A DNA stretch of 64,000 nucleotides, taken from contig CAVUOZ010000004.1 in the NCBI GenBank assembly GCA_963743325.1, positions 62,001 through 126,000 on the forward strand, in the 5' to 3' direction. The position numbers and the translations under genes are program-made. The notes under the pieces are model-generated. The model was not told the origin of the DNA and made no database searches. It saw only the letters and a program-made list of their open reading frames with translations. Positions 36,095-45,016 of this stretch are shown here, in pieces. Numbering within the stretch: position 1 is the first letter of the stretch; each line of letters begins with the position of its first letter. Source of the stretch: DATFVA01 sp963743325 (GTDB lineage Bacteria; Bacteroidota; Ignavibacteria; Ignavibacteriales; Ignavibacteriaceae).

Positions 36095-36961
36095 TTAATG
36101 AATAATCACAACAACCGCGAATGAGAATATCCAGAATAAGATCACGATTTGGAGAAATCTATCCCTGTATAATAAGTTAGTAGGGTTTCCGCTGTTGTCT
36201 TCTACAAATGTAATCTGCATATACCTCAGGATACCGATCACAACAAACAGCGATGTGTAAAAGAGATTATGTGTATTGAACTTTTGCTGAACTTCAGGAG
36301 ATACGGTGTACAATATGTAAGATACAATTATAACCGCTGACATAAGTACCATTGCAGCATTAATAAATTCTAAATTATACCCGTCAATGTTTTTCCGTGT
36401 TTTCATTCCTTTATTGCTTAATATTACATCCTCCCGTCGTTTTGCTATGCCGAGAAATACAGCGAGTAGAAATGTCATTATGATAAGCCACATTGAAATA
36501 GTTATACCTGTTACCGTTCCGCCAGCCAGAACACGAAGTAAAAATCCAATTGCAATCAGGACGATATCTAATACTGAAATATGCTTCAACTTCAAAGAAT
36601 AAAGGACATTATTTATAATATAAATACATATTATAACGAACAGATGAATTTTAATTATCAGGCCAATAGTTAGTGAAGTCATTAGCAGAAGCAACATTAA
36701 AATGTATGCTGATTTTATGCTAATTTTTCCACTGGCTAAAGGCCGTAATTTTTTCTCCGGATGCAGCCTGTCTTCATCCAGGTCGAAAATATCATTAAGT
36801 ATATATATGCCGCTGGCTGCAAAACAAAAAGTAACAAATGCAAAAAGAGATAAAAGAATTTTGTCTGTCTGATCAATGCTTAGTGAGAAAAAGATAGGAG
36901 CAAAAACAAAAATGTTCTTTATATATTGTTTCGGTCTGAGAAGTAATATTATATTTTTCAT
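36095..36961 (-). CDS. UbiA-family prenyltransferase, decaprenyl-phosphate phosphoribosyltransferase-like
   Basis: A 288-residue integral membrane protein with about eight hydrophobic helices. The UbiA Asp-rich motif is NDIFDLDEDRLHPEKKLRP, and the start LLRPKQYIKNIFVFAPIFF is characteristic of the branch that moves 5-phosphoribose from PRPP to polyprenyl phosphate (Rv3806c-like) rather than of quinone or heme enzymes. In mycobacteria this begins the decaprenylphosphoryl-arabinose route; here the product would be a lipid-linked pentose for cell-surface glycan. Its start overlaps by four bases the stop of an HAD phosphatase, a natural candidate for the following dephosphorylation. The pathway role is inference. 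Confidence 0.85.
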   Translation of the reverse strand: MKNIILLLRPKQYIKNIFVFAPIFFSLSIDQTDKILLSLFAFVTFCFAASGIYILNDIFDLDEDRLHPEKKLRPLASGKISIKSAYILMLLLLMTSLTIGLIIKIHLFVIICIYIINNVLYSLKLKHISVLDIVLIAIGFLLRVLAGGTVTGITISMWLIIMTFLLAVFLGIAKRREDVILSNKGMKTRKNIDGYNLEFINAAMVLMSAVIIVSYILYTVSPEVQQKFNTHNLFYTSLFVVIGILRYMQITFVEDNSGNPTNLLYRDRFLQIVILFWIFSFAVVVIIH

Positions 36962-37563
36962 TTAATTCTTTTAAAATTCAAATAACTTTCATTTGCAAAA
37001 TTTAACATTTGAAGGTCTCCTTTACTATCTCCATATGCATATATATAATCATATTCTTCCGGGTTGACTTCCTTTAACAACCGGTTAAGTTTTTCTTCCC
37101 CGGTGCAGTTGGTTCCGGAGATTTTACCCGTAAGTATTTCCCCCGAGGTCTCCAAAATTGTACTTAAAATTTTGCCAATTCCGACAGTCTGACACCAATC
37201 CCGATACCAGTAACTGGGCGAGGCGGAAATAACCATTAATTCATCATGTTCTCTCAGGTGGAAATTAATTCTGGAGATAGCAGCTGGATTTAATATTTCC
37301 AATAGTCTTTTTTTAGAATACTTCTTTCCTGAATCAATTAATTCTTTTTCTGGTTTACCCCCAAAGAACTGTCGGAATATGTGTTCTTTTGCTTTTTGGC
37401 TTGATAATATTTTTATCCTGTTCAGTAAAATCACGTGTAGACAGTTTATAGAAGCTAATAAAAACTTAACTGGACTGGTATCGTATTTTAGGAAGTCCAA
37501 AAGCGTGTCTTTTGTGGTTATTGTATTATCAAAATCGAAAATTGCCAGATTTTTTTTGTGCAT
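36958..37563 (-). CDS. HAD-superfamily IB phosphatase (SerB-like)
   Basis: A 201-residue haloacid dehalogenase phosphatase. Motif I is FDFDNTITTKD with the DxD nucleophile and acid; motif II is MVISASPSYW (Ser); the conserved Lys is in the KISGTNCTGEEK region; motif III is YAYGDSKGDLQML. The subclass IB cap lies at residues 20-90. It is the first gene of a two-gene minus-strand unit and overlaps the UbiA-type gene (ATGA). HAD domains fused to or beside UbiA phosphoribosyltransferases are known, so removal of the 5-phosphate from polyprenyl-phosphoribose is a plausible job, though generic phosphatase activity cannot be ruled out. Confidence 0.85.
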   Translation of the reverse strand: MHKKNLAIFDFDNTITTKDTLLDFLKYDTSPVKFLLASINCLHVILLNRIKILSSQKAKEHIFRQFFGGKPEKELIDSGKKYSKKRLLEILNPAAISRINFHLREHDELMVISASPSYWYRDWCQTVGIGKILSTILETSGEILTGKISGTNCTGEEKLNRLLKEVNPEEYDYIYAYGDSKGDLQMLNFANESYLNFKRIK

Positions 37564-37956
37564 CCGCTTTGAAACTTTTATAATTTGATCAGGAATAAGT
37601 TAAGGAATTTAGCCAATAATTAAGCCAGAAATTGATGATAGATTCTCAGAAATTTTATCGTTTATTTTCACTTCTTTTCTTTTAATGATACATTTGTTTA
37701 CAAATAGAACTAAAAATTGAATTGCATGTTTGCTTAAGCAATTATCATTTTATTTAAACTAACAATCATAATTTTTAGATTTTTGTCTCAGGATTTAAAC
37801 TCCTTTTTCCTCAAGGTCCGGGATAAGAAGATGGATTTGGTCTGTCCACCCTTATTTGAACTTACGCAAGCCTTAGCTGCCGTTTTATTTTTGTTATCAC
37901 CGGTTGAATCTTTCTGAATTACATTAAGAACGCACTTCATTTTATATTAATCGCGA

Positions 37957-37992
37957 TACGAAAATAATGTCTTTCCCACGAAAATATTGTCT
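37957..37992 (+). promoter_or_regulatory. Paired upstream activator-type sites, copy 2
   Basis: TACGAAAATAATGTCT (37957-37972) and CACGAAAATATTGTCT (37977-37992), spaced 20 bp start to start, lie 100-120 bp upstream of the -24/-12-type promoter at 38077. They match the pair at 29237-29273, although the surrounding sequence is not duplicated. Confidence 0.5.
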
Positions 37993-38076
37993 CCTGTTTT
38001 TGTCATGACTTATCTGATTCTCTAAAATGACTTTGTGAAATGATATTAATTCCAAACTTTATTTGTGTTTTCCCTC

Positions 38077-38091
38077 TGGCATTTAAGTTGA
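38077..38091 (+). promoter_or_regulatory. Sigma-54-like -24/-12 promoter, copy 2
   Basis: TGGCATTTAAGTTGA has GG and TTG at -24/-12 spacing, with A for the final C. It lies about 100 bases before the start codon at 38193, a normal distance for a promoter. Confidence 0.55.
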
Positions 38092-38192
38092 CTACTGAAT
38101 TCTGACTTAGACAAGTGGCCTACTTGATCACGGAAATTCACAGATCTTTGCAGAATCCGCTTGCCAAAAATAGTATTACGGGAGAACTATTC

Positions 38193-41100
38193 ATGCGAAA
38201 TATAATTATACTTATTTTAATTACTACCACACTTAGTTATACTAATGCCGCGAACCATTATGTAGACAAGAATGCCAGCGGAAGCAATAATGGAACGAGC
38301 TGGAGTAATGCGTGGCAAAATCTGTCAAATGTACAATGGAGTACATTAGGAGCAGGAGACACACTATTCATATCAGGGGGCACCAGTTCGACCATATATA
38401 ATGAAACACTGACAATCGGAGCCAGCGGAAATGCAAACGGGCTGCTGGTAGTAACCAAAGGAAGAACAACAGGACATAACGGAGAAGTAATACTTGATGG
38501 GGGAAACACAGGCTTTGGAATATATGTACAGAATGATCAATATGTAAAGGTAAGTGATCTGACGATCAGGAATATGGACCTTGGGGCCAGAATATTAGAT
38601 CCAGCCAATGTAATCCGGATAGAGAACTGCAATATGTATAATCTCCACGGAGGAGGTATAGATATATCAGGATACAACGGAACATATAATACAGATCAGG
38701 TGGATTCAGTATTTATAGTAAATTGTTCAGTTGTCAGTCACGAAACAAACGGAAATCAGACAGATGGAATCGATATAGCGTATTGCCAGAACATATTCAT
38801 TACAGACAGTTATGTTTCAGTAGATAATGTTGGAGAGGCACATACAGATATAATACAGACATACCAGATAGCAAAAAACGTAACATTGAAGAGGAACAGG
38901 TTAGAAAACCTGATAGATAAGACAATAAACCCTTCAAGCGGGGCAAATGGACTGATGATGGATAAGCTTGTGGGGACAATAACAATAGACAACAATGTAT
39001 TAAGAACGCCTAATTTCAATGCAGGAGCAGGAATATGTGCAGCGTTATTTGCATATTCACAGTCAGACCCGCCGTTAGTATATTTTTATAATAACACCTG
39101 TATATGGGATAATGCAACCAACGCATTTTCATTCGGATCAAGCAGTTACCCGGTAGCATCAGGGTCAAAGTATAAGAACAACATATTCTACAGCACAGGG
39201 TTAACGGGAGGGGCAGACCCGGTAAACTTTGGACCGAACTCGAGTTGTTCAAATGTAAGCAACAATATATTTTACAGTTCAGCGGGAAGCTGGAGTGGAG
39301 GGTCAAACTGTTCATCGCCGCACGCCAATCCAATGTTTACAAATCCGGGTTCAGACTGGACGCTTCAGGGAGGATCACCGGCAATAGATGCGGGAATAGA
39401 TTTAGGGAGTGAATACCAGAAGGACAGGGCAGGAAATCTAAGAACAGGAACCTGGGATCTGGGAGCTTATGAATATGTAGGAGGAGGAGGAGGAAATAAT
39501 CCACCAAATCCACCAACAAACCCTAACCCCGGAAACGGAGCCGTAAATCAACCTACCAGCTTAACATTAACGTGGAGCTGCACGGATCCAAACGGAGACC
39601 CACTGACATACGATGTATACTTCGGAACCACGAACAATCCTCCTTTAGTATCAGGAAATCAAACGGGTACGACTTATAATCCCGGAGGGTTAAGCAACAG
39701 CACAACATATTACTGGAAGATAGTAGCAAAAGATAATCACGGTGCATCTACTGCAGGACCTGTCTGGAGTTTTTCTACGGCAGCTGCAGGGAATAACCCG
39801 CCCAATCAGCCATCGAATCCTAATCCCGGGAATGGTGCAGTAAATCAACCTACCAGCTTAACATTAACGTGGAGCTGCACGGATCCAAACGGAGACCCAC
39901 TGACATACGATGTATACTTCGGAACCTCAAACAATCCTCCTTTAGTATCAGGAAATCGAACCAGTGCCAGTTATAATCCGGGAGGGTTAAGCAACAGCAC
40001 AACATATTACTGGAAGATAGTAGCAAAAGATAATCACGGTGCATCTACTGCGGGACCTGTCTGGAGTTTTACTACTGCAGCTGCTGCAAATAATCCACCC
40101 AATCAGCCAACAAACCCGAACCCCGGCAATGGTGCAGTAAATCAACCTACCAGCTTAACGTTAACGTGGAGCTGCACGGATCCAAACGGAGATCCACTGA
40201 CATACGATGTATACTTTGGAACCACGAACAATCCTCCTTTAGTATCAGGAAATCGAACCAGTGCCAGTTATAATCCGGGAGGGTTAAACAACAGCACAAC
40301 ATATTACTGGAAGATAGTAGCAAAAGATAATCACGGTGCATCAACTGCAGGACCTGTATGGAGTTTTACTACTGCAGCTGCAGGGAATAACCCGCCCAAT
40401 CAGCCATCGAATCCGAACCCCGGGAATAGTGCTGTAAATCAACCCATTAACCTGACTCTAACCTGGAGCTGTTCAGACCCTAACGGAGATTCATTAACGT
40501 ATGATATCTACTTCGGAACTGCGAATAATCCGCCGTTGGTATCAGGTAATCGAACCAGTGCCAGTTATAATCCGGGGGGGTTAAGCAACAGCACAACATA
40601 TTACTGGAAGATAACAGCAAAAGATAATCATGGGGGTTCTACTGCAGGTCCTGTCTGGAATTTTTCCACCATAAGCGACACCAGCAGTGGTGACACAGCT
40701 GCAGTTAATGCGAATATAAAAGTCTTTCTGGAAGGACCTTATACAAATAATGCAATGTATACTTATCTTTCTAATAGTTCCCTGGTCCCGACTTCACAGC
40801 CTTACACAGGTCAACCCTGGAATTATGCCGGGAATGAAAACGTGAACGCAGTTCCACAAAATATTGTGGATTGGATTTTAATAGAACTACGGACAAGTAC
40901 AGGAGCCTCTTCAGTTGTCGGCCGACGTGCTGCATTTCTGAGAAATGACGGAATGGCTGTCGATTTAAACGGGCAGACAAAGATATCATTCCCTGGTGTT
41001 CAAAGCGGTCAATATTATTTAGTGATCTTCCATCGTAATCATCTTGCGATTATGAGCAAGAACCGGGTCCTGTTAGCAGACTCAAGCTCATTGTACGATT

Positions 41101-41354
41101 TTACTATCTCTGAAAACAGGGCTTACGGAAACCTACCGATGAAATCTCTCGGAAATAGTAAATTCGGTTTATATGCGGCTGACGGCAACGCAAATGGAAA
41201 TATTAACAACACTGATTACAGTCGTGTCTGGAAAAGAGAAAACGGAAGCCTGGGTTATAAGGATGGTGATTTTGATTTGAACGGAGGGGTGAATATAGTT
41301 GACAAAAATTCAAAATGGAGTCCTAACAAAGGCAAAAACACTCAGGTTCCCTAA
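38193..41354 (+). CDS. Secreted beta-helix / four FN3 repeats / dockerin-like end (copy B)
   Basis: A 1053-residue exported protein. The ATG at 38193 has GGGAG upstream and gives a clean signal peptide (MRNIIILILITTTLSYTNAA); an in-frame GTG at 38115 is less likely. The beta-helix domain (residues about 19-427) is nearly identical to copies A and C. Four fibronectin type III-like repeats of 99 residues follow (about 434-826), then a conserved module with FLEGPY and QPWNYAG, and finally a calcium-binding, dockerin-like end with two loops: DGNANGNINNTDYSRVW and DGDFDLNGGVNIVDKN (about 996-1045). It lacks the T9SS type A tail of A and C, so it may be held by another protein such as the cohesin-like product encoded 53 bases downstream. 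Confidence 0.88.
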   Translation: MRNIIILILITTTLSYTNAANHYVDKNASGSNNGTSWSNAWQNLSNVQWSTLGAGDTLFISGGTSSTIYNETLTIGASGNANGLLVVTKGRTTGHNGEVILDGGNTGFGIYVQNDQYVKVSDLTIRNMDLGARILDPANVIRIENCNMYNLHGGGIDISGYNGTYNTDQVDSVFIVNCSVVSHETNGNQTDGIDIAYCQNIFITDSYVSVDNVGEAHTDIIQTYQIAKNVTLKRNRLENLIDKTINPSSGANGLMMDKLVGTITIDNNVLRTPNFNAGAGICAALFAYSQSDPPLVYFYNNTCIWDNATNAFSFGSSSYPVASGSKYKNNIFYSTGLTGGADPVNFGPNSSCSNVSNNIFYSSAGSWSGGSNCSSPHANPMFTNPGSDWTLQGGSPAIDAGIDLGSEYQKDRAGNLRTGTWDLGAYEYVGGGGGNNPPNPPTNPNPGNGAVNQPTSLTLTWSCTDPNGDPLTYDVYFGTTNNPPLVSGNQTGTTYNPGGLSNSTTYYWKIVAKDNHGASTAGPVWSFSTAAAGNNPPNQPSNPNPGNGAVNQPTSLTLTWSCTDPNGDPLTYDVYFGTSNNPPLVSGNRTSASYNPGGLSNSTTYYWKIVAKDNHGASTAGPVWSFTTAAAANNPPNQPTNPNPGNGAVNQPTSLTLTWSCTDPNGDPLTYDVYFGTTNNPPLVSGNRTSASYNPGGLNNSTTYYWKIVAKDNHGASTAGPVWSFTTAAAGNNPPNQPSNPNPGNSAVNQPINLTLTWSCSDPNGDSLTYDIYFGTANNPPLVSGNRTSASYNPGGLSNSTTYYWKITAKDNHGGSTAGPVWNFSTISDTSSGDTAAVNANIKVFLEGPYTNNAMYTYLSNSSLVPTSQPYTGQPWNYAGNENVNAVPQNIVDWILIELRTSTGASSVVGRRAAFLRNDGMAVDLNGQTKISFPGVQSGQYYLVIFHRNHLAIMSKNRVLLADSSSLYDFTISENRAYGNLPMKSLGNSKFGLYAADGNANGNINNTDYSRVWKRENGSLGYKDGDFDLNGGVNIVDKNSKWSPNKGKNTQVP
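38247..39828 (+). repeat. Beta-helix cassette copy B
   Basis: Match to 30099-31680 with about two base differences. It extends past the beta-helix domain through the first FN3-like repeat and a few codons of the second. Confidence 0.95.
39492..40671 (+). repeat. Four tandem 297-bp FN3-coding repeats
   Basis: Units start near 39492, 39789, 40086 and 40383; the last is slightly shorter and more diverged. Each codes for about 99 residues with the pattern NNPPNQPxNPNPGNGAVNQP, TLTWSC, YDVYFGT and TTYYWKI. The first three are almost identical at DNA level, so recent unit duplication or conversion is likely. Confidence 0.92.
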
Positions 41355-41407
41355 AATGATGATATCCGGTAAAATTCAGCAGAAATGAAAAAAAGAATGA
41401 GGTTGAA

Positions 41408-42224
41408 ATGAAATTGCGTAATACATTATTAATAATAATTGCCTTAGCATTTACGATTACTGCTTCAGCAACTGAATTGAATGGAAGAGTAGTGGTAATA
41501 AATGATGACGGAAGTAATTATAAAATTCTGCTTCAGTTAAACACCGATACTGAAGCTCAGAAAATGGGTGGAGCTACGTTTGTAATAAATTATGACACAA
41601 CTTTATTGAGCTATTCTGATAACCCGGAGAACGGGATTGATTTTATCTTTAGCAATTTTAATATGGGATTTTACGATACGGCTAAAGTAACAAAGATAAC
41701 AAACGGCAGATTGTGGTTAAACATCGATCTGACCTCAGACGGACATGGGACAACAGTTCAGAAGGGACCCGGATTCATGGACCGATCTGGTGCAACTGAA
41801 TTTTACTGCCGGTCAAATAATACAGAATAATGTCATTAACTGGAGTACAAATGATAAATTCTGGGGTGTATACGATTCTGATAACTCAACAACCTGGGAC
41901 AAGGGCAATTTTGATTTTGTGACATCGATAGAAAATATTAATAATCAGGCTGAAAAAATGTCTGATTATAATCTCAGCCAGAATTATCCCAATCCTTTTA
42001 ATCCAACAACAATAATACAATATAATGTTCCGGAAAGAAGTTTTATCAGTCTCGTCGTTTATAATGCACTTGGACAGGAAATCAGCGTTCTTGCCAGTGG
42101 AGAAAAAGAGGCCGGTACCTACAGACAAGATTTTAACGCTGCCGGATTACCAAGCGGAATTTATTTCTACAGATTAAAATCCGGAAGTTTTATTCAGACA
42201 AATAAGATGATTCTGTTAAAATAA
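41408..42224 (+). pseudogene. Cohesin-like T9SS protein, broken by one frameshift
   Basis: Frame one (from 41408) starts with a signal peptide (MKLRNTLLIIIALAFTITASA) and a cohesin-like beta-sandwich (ELNGRVVVIND, GGATFVINYDTTLLSYSD, GRLWLNIDLTSDGHG). It then leaves the reading frame near 41760-41780. Frame two continues the domain (WTDLVQLNFTAGQIIQNN) and ends in a T9SS type A domain (NYPNPFNPTTIIQY, TNKMILLK). The length of 817 bases is 3 x 272 + 1, fitting one inserted base. Intact, it would be a cell-surface cohesin-like protein of about 271 residues, directly downstream of a protein with a dockerin-like end. A sequencing error would restore the gene. Confidence 0.8.
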
Positions 42225-42577
42225 TTAAAGTTTATAAAAAACTATTTTGAATTGGTCAAGAACTCTTAAATGAATTTATCAAGTCAGATACATTTATTTA
42301 ATTAAACTTTGTTTGGTTTCCCATTGTGGTACTCTTAGAAGTTTATTCTTACAATTGGGGAAGCATCATATTAAAATCCCGAAAATAAGAGAATAGAAAA
42401 ACCATTCCATCAATTATTATTATTTTCTAATTAAATTTGATGGCAGGATATTTGGGAATCAATTTCATCATTAGCTGAACATTTGAGGGAATTTCAGCTA
42501 ATCTTGTTTTAACACAAAAAGAACAGATTCATTTTTAATCTGATTCTTATTAAAAACATTCAGTTTATCTCATATTT
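42225..42577. other. Intergenic region before beta-helix gene C
   Basis: 353 AT-rich bases. A possible -24/-12-type promoter lies at 42441; CGAAAATAA at 42379 resembles half of the paired sites found before genes A and B, but no second site was seen. No terminator was recognised. Confidence 0.4.
42441..42455 (+). promoter_or_regulatory. Weak sigma-54-like promoter candidate, copy 3
   Basis: TGGCAGGATATTTGG has TGGCA and TTG at the same spacing as the sites before genes A and B, 122 bases before the start codon. The paired upstream sites are not convincingly present, so support is weaker. Confidence 0.25.
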
Positions 42578-44989
42578 ATGTTTAAATCCTTAATTTATAT
42601 TTTCTGGATTTTCCTGGTTAATATTCTTTTGGGGCAGACTTATTATGTAGACAAGAATGCCAGCGGAAGCAATAATGGAACGAGCTGGAGTAATGCGTGG
42701 CAAAACCTGTCAAATGTACAATGGAGTACATTAGGAGCAGGAGACACACTATTCATATCAGGGGGCACCAGTTCGACCATATATAATGAAACACTGACAA
42801 TCGGAGCCAGCGGAAATGCAAACGGGCTGCTGGTAGTAACCAAAGGAAGAACAACAGGACATAACGGAGAAGTAATACTTGATGGGGGAAACACAGGCTT
42901 TGGAATATATGTACAGAATGATCAATATGTAAAGGTAAGTGATCTGACGATCAGGAATATGGACCTTGGGGCCAGAATATTAGATCCAGCCAATGTAATC
43001 CGGATAGAGAACTGCAATATGTATAATCTCCACGGAGGAGGTATAGATATATCAGGATACAACGGGACATATAATACAGATCAGGTGGATTCAGTATTTA
43101 TAGTAAATTGTTCAGTTGTCAGTCACGAAACAAACGGAAATCAGACAGATGGAATCGATATAGCGTATTGCCAGAACATATTCATTACAGACAGTTATGT
43201 TTCAGTAGATAATGTTGGAGAGGCACATACAGATATAATACAGACATACCAGATAGCAAAAAACGTAACATTGAAGAGGAACAGGTTAGAAAACCTGATA
43301 GATAAGACAATAAACCCTTCAAGCGGGGCAAATGGACTGATGATGGATAAGCTTGTGGGGACAATAACAATAGACAACAATGTATTAAGAACGCCTAATT
43401 TCAATGCAGGAGCAGGAATATGTGCAGCGTTATTTGCATATTCACAGTCAGACCCGCCGTTAGTATATTTTTATAATAACACCTGTATATGGGATAATGC
43501 AACCAACGCATTTTCATTCGGATCAAGCAGTTACCCGGTAGCATCAGGGTCAAAGTATAAGAACAACATATTCTACAGCACAGGGTTAACGGGAGGGGCA
43601 GACCCGGTAAACTTTGGACCGAACTCGAGTTGTTCAAATGTAAGCAACAATATATTTTACAGTTCAGCGGGAAGCTGGAGTGGAGGGTCAAACTGTTCAT
43701 CGCCGCACGCCAATCCAATGTTTACAAATCCGGGTTCAGACTGGACGCTTCAGGGAGGATCACCGGCAATAGATGCGGGAATAGATTTAGGGAGTGAATA
43801 CCAGAAGGACAGGGCAGGAAATCTAAGAACAGGAACCTGGGATCTGGGAGCTTATGAACTTTCATCAGGAGGGGGCAATTATATTTTTATTTACCCAGGA
43901 TGGAATTATGTATCCATTCCAAAATTAAGTACCGACATGTCCGCCGGATTTTTATTCCCGACTGCAATATCACCAGTGTACTCTTATAACAGCAACTATC
44001 AAATTGTTGATACACTGCAAAATGGAATTGGATATATTGTAAAATTCGGATATCCTCAAACTATTTTTATTAATGGAGCATCAGTAGCCTCCTCAATTCA
44101 AGTAGTAAGGGGCTGGAATCTAATAGGACCGTTTGATAGAAATATTCTGGTTTCGAATATTAATTCAAATCCACCAGGAATAATTAGCTCCGCTTTTTTT
44201 GAATTTGATGGGCGTACTTTTATTCCTTCAAATGTGTTAGCTGTAGGTAAAGGTTATTGGGTAAAAGCGAATGAAAACGGGGTCCTGGATTTTGAGACAA
44301 TAAAAAATTTCAAGGGTGATATTGTTAAAGATTCATTCAAAGTCGATGACTCCATCGGAAAAATCAAAATCATTGATGCGAGTGGACAGTACAGTATACT
44401 CTATATATCAAGGGACAAATCCAGCTTTTTTGAATTACCGCCAATTCCACCTGACGGAATATTTGACGCAAGATATTCCAGCGGAAAATTTGTTGAAGAC
44501 TTATCAGAACCAAAGGAAATACTCATCAGAACAAATTATTATCCGGTAATTTTAACAGTAGAAGGCATCGATCTAAAAATAAGTGATCGAATAAATGGTA
44601 AGTTAATTAATAATCTGCTGAAAGAAGGAGGCAAACTGGTAATTAAAGATCCGCGTATTACATCTATTGATATTAGTAGTAAAGCGAAAGAGAAAAATGA
44701 TGTTCATTTTGAATTATTCCAGAATTACCCCAATCCTTTTAATTCGGTAACCACAATCGATTTTTCCGTCTTAAATAAATCATATGTCACATTAAGTGTA
44801 TTTAATGTCCTTGGTGAGAAGGTTAATCAGTTAATAAATAAATCTATGGAAAAGGGGTATTATAAAGTTGAGTTCAATGCACCTGATTTGCCTAGTGGCG
44901 TTTATTTTTATCGGCTTAATGTAATTGAATATTCAGGTAATGCCCAAAATAATTTCAATGAAATTAAAAAGATGGTTTTATTAAAATAA
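42578..44989 (+). CDS. Secreted beta-helix protein with GWN-type domain and T9SS sorting domain (copy C)
   Basis: An 803-residue secreted protein. The signal peptide (MFKSLIYIFWIFLVNILLGQ) runs directly into the shared beta-helix module (residues about 22-427), which is nearly identical in DNA to copies A and B. There are no FN3 repeats. Instead there is a region with PGWNYVSIPKLSTDMSAGF, VVRGWNLIGPFD and AVGKGYWVKANENG (about 435-570), a type seen before T9SS tails in Ignavibacteria. A beta-rich stretch follows, then a T9SS type A domain (NYPNPFNSVTTIDF near 716, KKMVLLK at the end). The helix domain would thus be displayed or released through type IX secretion. Its substrate is unknown. Confidence 0.9.
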   Translation: MFKSLIYIFWIFLVNILLGQTYYVDKNASGSNNGTSWSNAWQNLSNVQWSTLGAGDTLFISGGTSSTIYNETLTIGASGNANGLLVVTKGRTTGHNGEVILDGGNTGFGIYVQNDQYVKVSDLTIRNMDLGARILDPANVIRIENCNMYNLHGGGIDISGYNGTYNTDQVDSVFIVNCSVVSHETNGNQTDGIDIAYCQNIFITDSYVSVDNVGEAHTDIIQTYQIAKNVTLKRNRLENLIDKTINPSSGANGLMMDKLVGTITIDNNVLRTPNFNAGAGICAALFAYSQSDPPLVYFYNNTCIWDNATNAFSFGSSSYPVASGSKYKNNIFYSTGLTGGADPVNFGPNSSCSNVSNNIFYSSAGSWSGGSNCSSPHANPMFTNPGSDWTLQGGSPAIDAGIDLGSEYQKDRAGNLRTGTWDLGAYELSSGGGNYIFIYPGWNYVSIPKLSTDMSAGFLFPTAISPVYSYNSNYQIVDTLQNGIGYIVKFGYPQTIFINGASVASSIQVVRGWNLIGPFDRNILVSNINSNPPGIISSAFFEFDGRTFIPSNVLAVGKGYWVKANENGVLDFETIKNFKGDIVKDSFKVDDSIGKIKIIDASGQYSILYISRDKSSFFELPPIPPDGIFDARYSSGKFVEDLSEPKEILIRTNYYPVILTVEGIDLKISDRINGKLINNLLKEGGKLVIKDPRITSIDISSKAKEKNDVHFELFQNYPNPFNSVTTIDFSVLNKSYVTLSVFNVLGEKVNQLINKSMEKGYYKVEFNAPDLPSGVYFYRLNVIEYSGNAQNNFNEIKKMVLLK
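42642..43858 (+). repeat. Beta-helix cassette copy C
   Basis: 1217 bases matching 30109-31325 with about one substitution (GGGACA for GGAACA near 43065). The match starts at the mature N-terminus (ATTATGTAGACAAG) and ends at the last helix codons (GCTTATGAA). Confidence 0.95.
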
Positions 44990-45016
44990 AATTGAAATAA
45001 ATATGCTCATCCTTAA

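Larger units (their letters stand above)
37564..38192. other. Regulatory region of the second beta-helix gene
   Basis: About 630 bases between the divergent HAD gene and beta-helix gene B. Apart from the paired sites and the -24/-12-type promoter listed separately, no gene or hairpin was recognised. The first 390 bases are AT-rich with no coding frame of note. Confidence 0.45.

Noticed and set aside
39492..40671. Regular repeats considered as a CRISPR-like array
   Set aside because: The 297-bp units are in frame, code for FN3-like domains and have no unique spacers.
30099..43858. Repeated cassette considered as an insertion sequence
   Set aside because: No transposase, terminal inverted repeats or target duplications; the repeated part is an in-frame protein domain.
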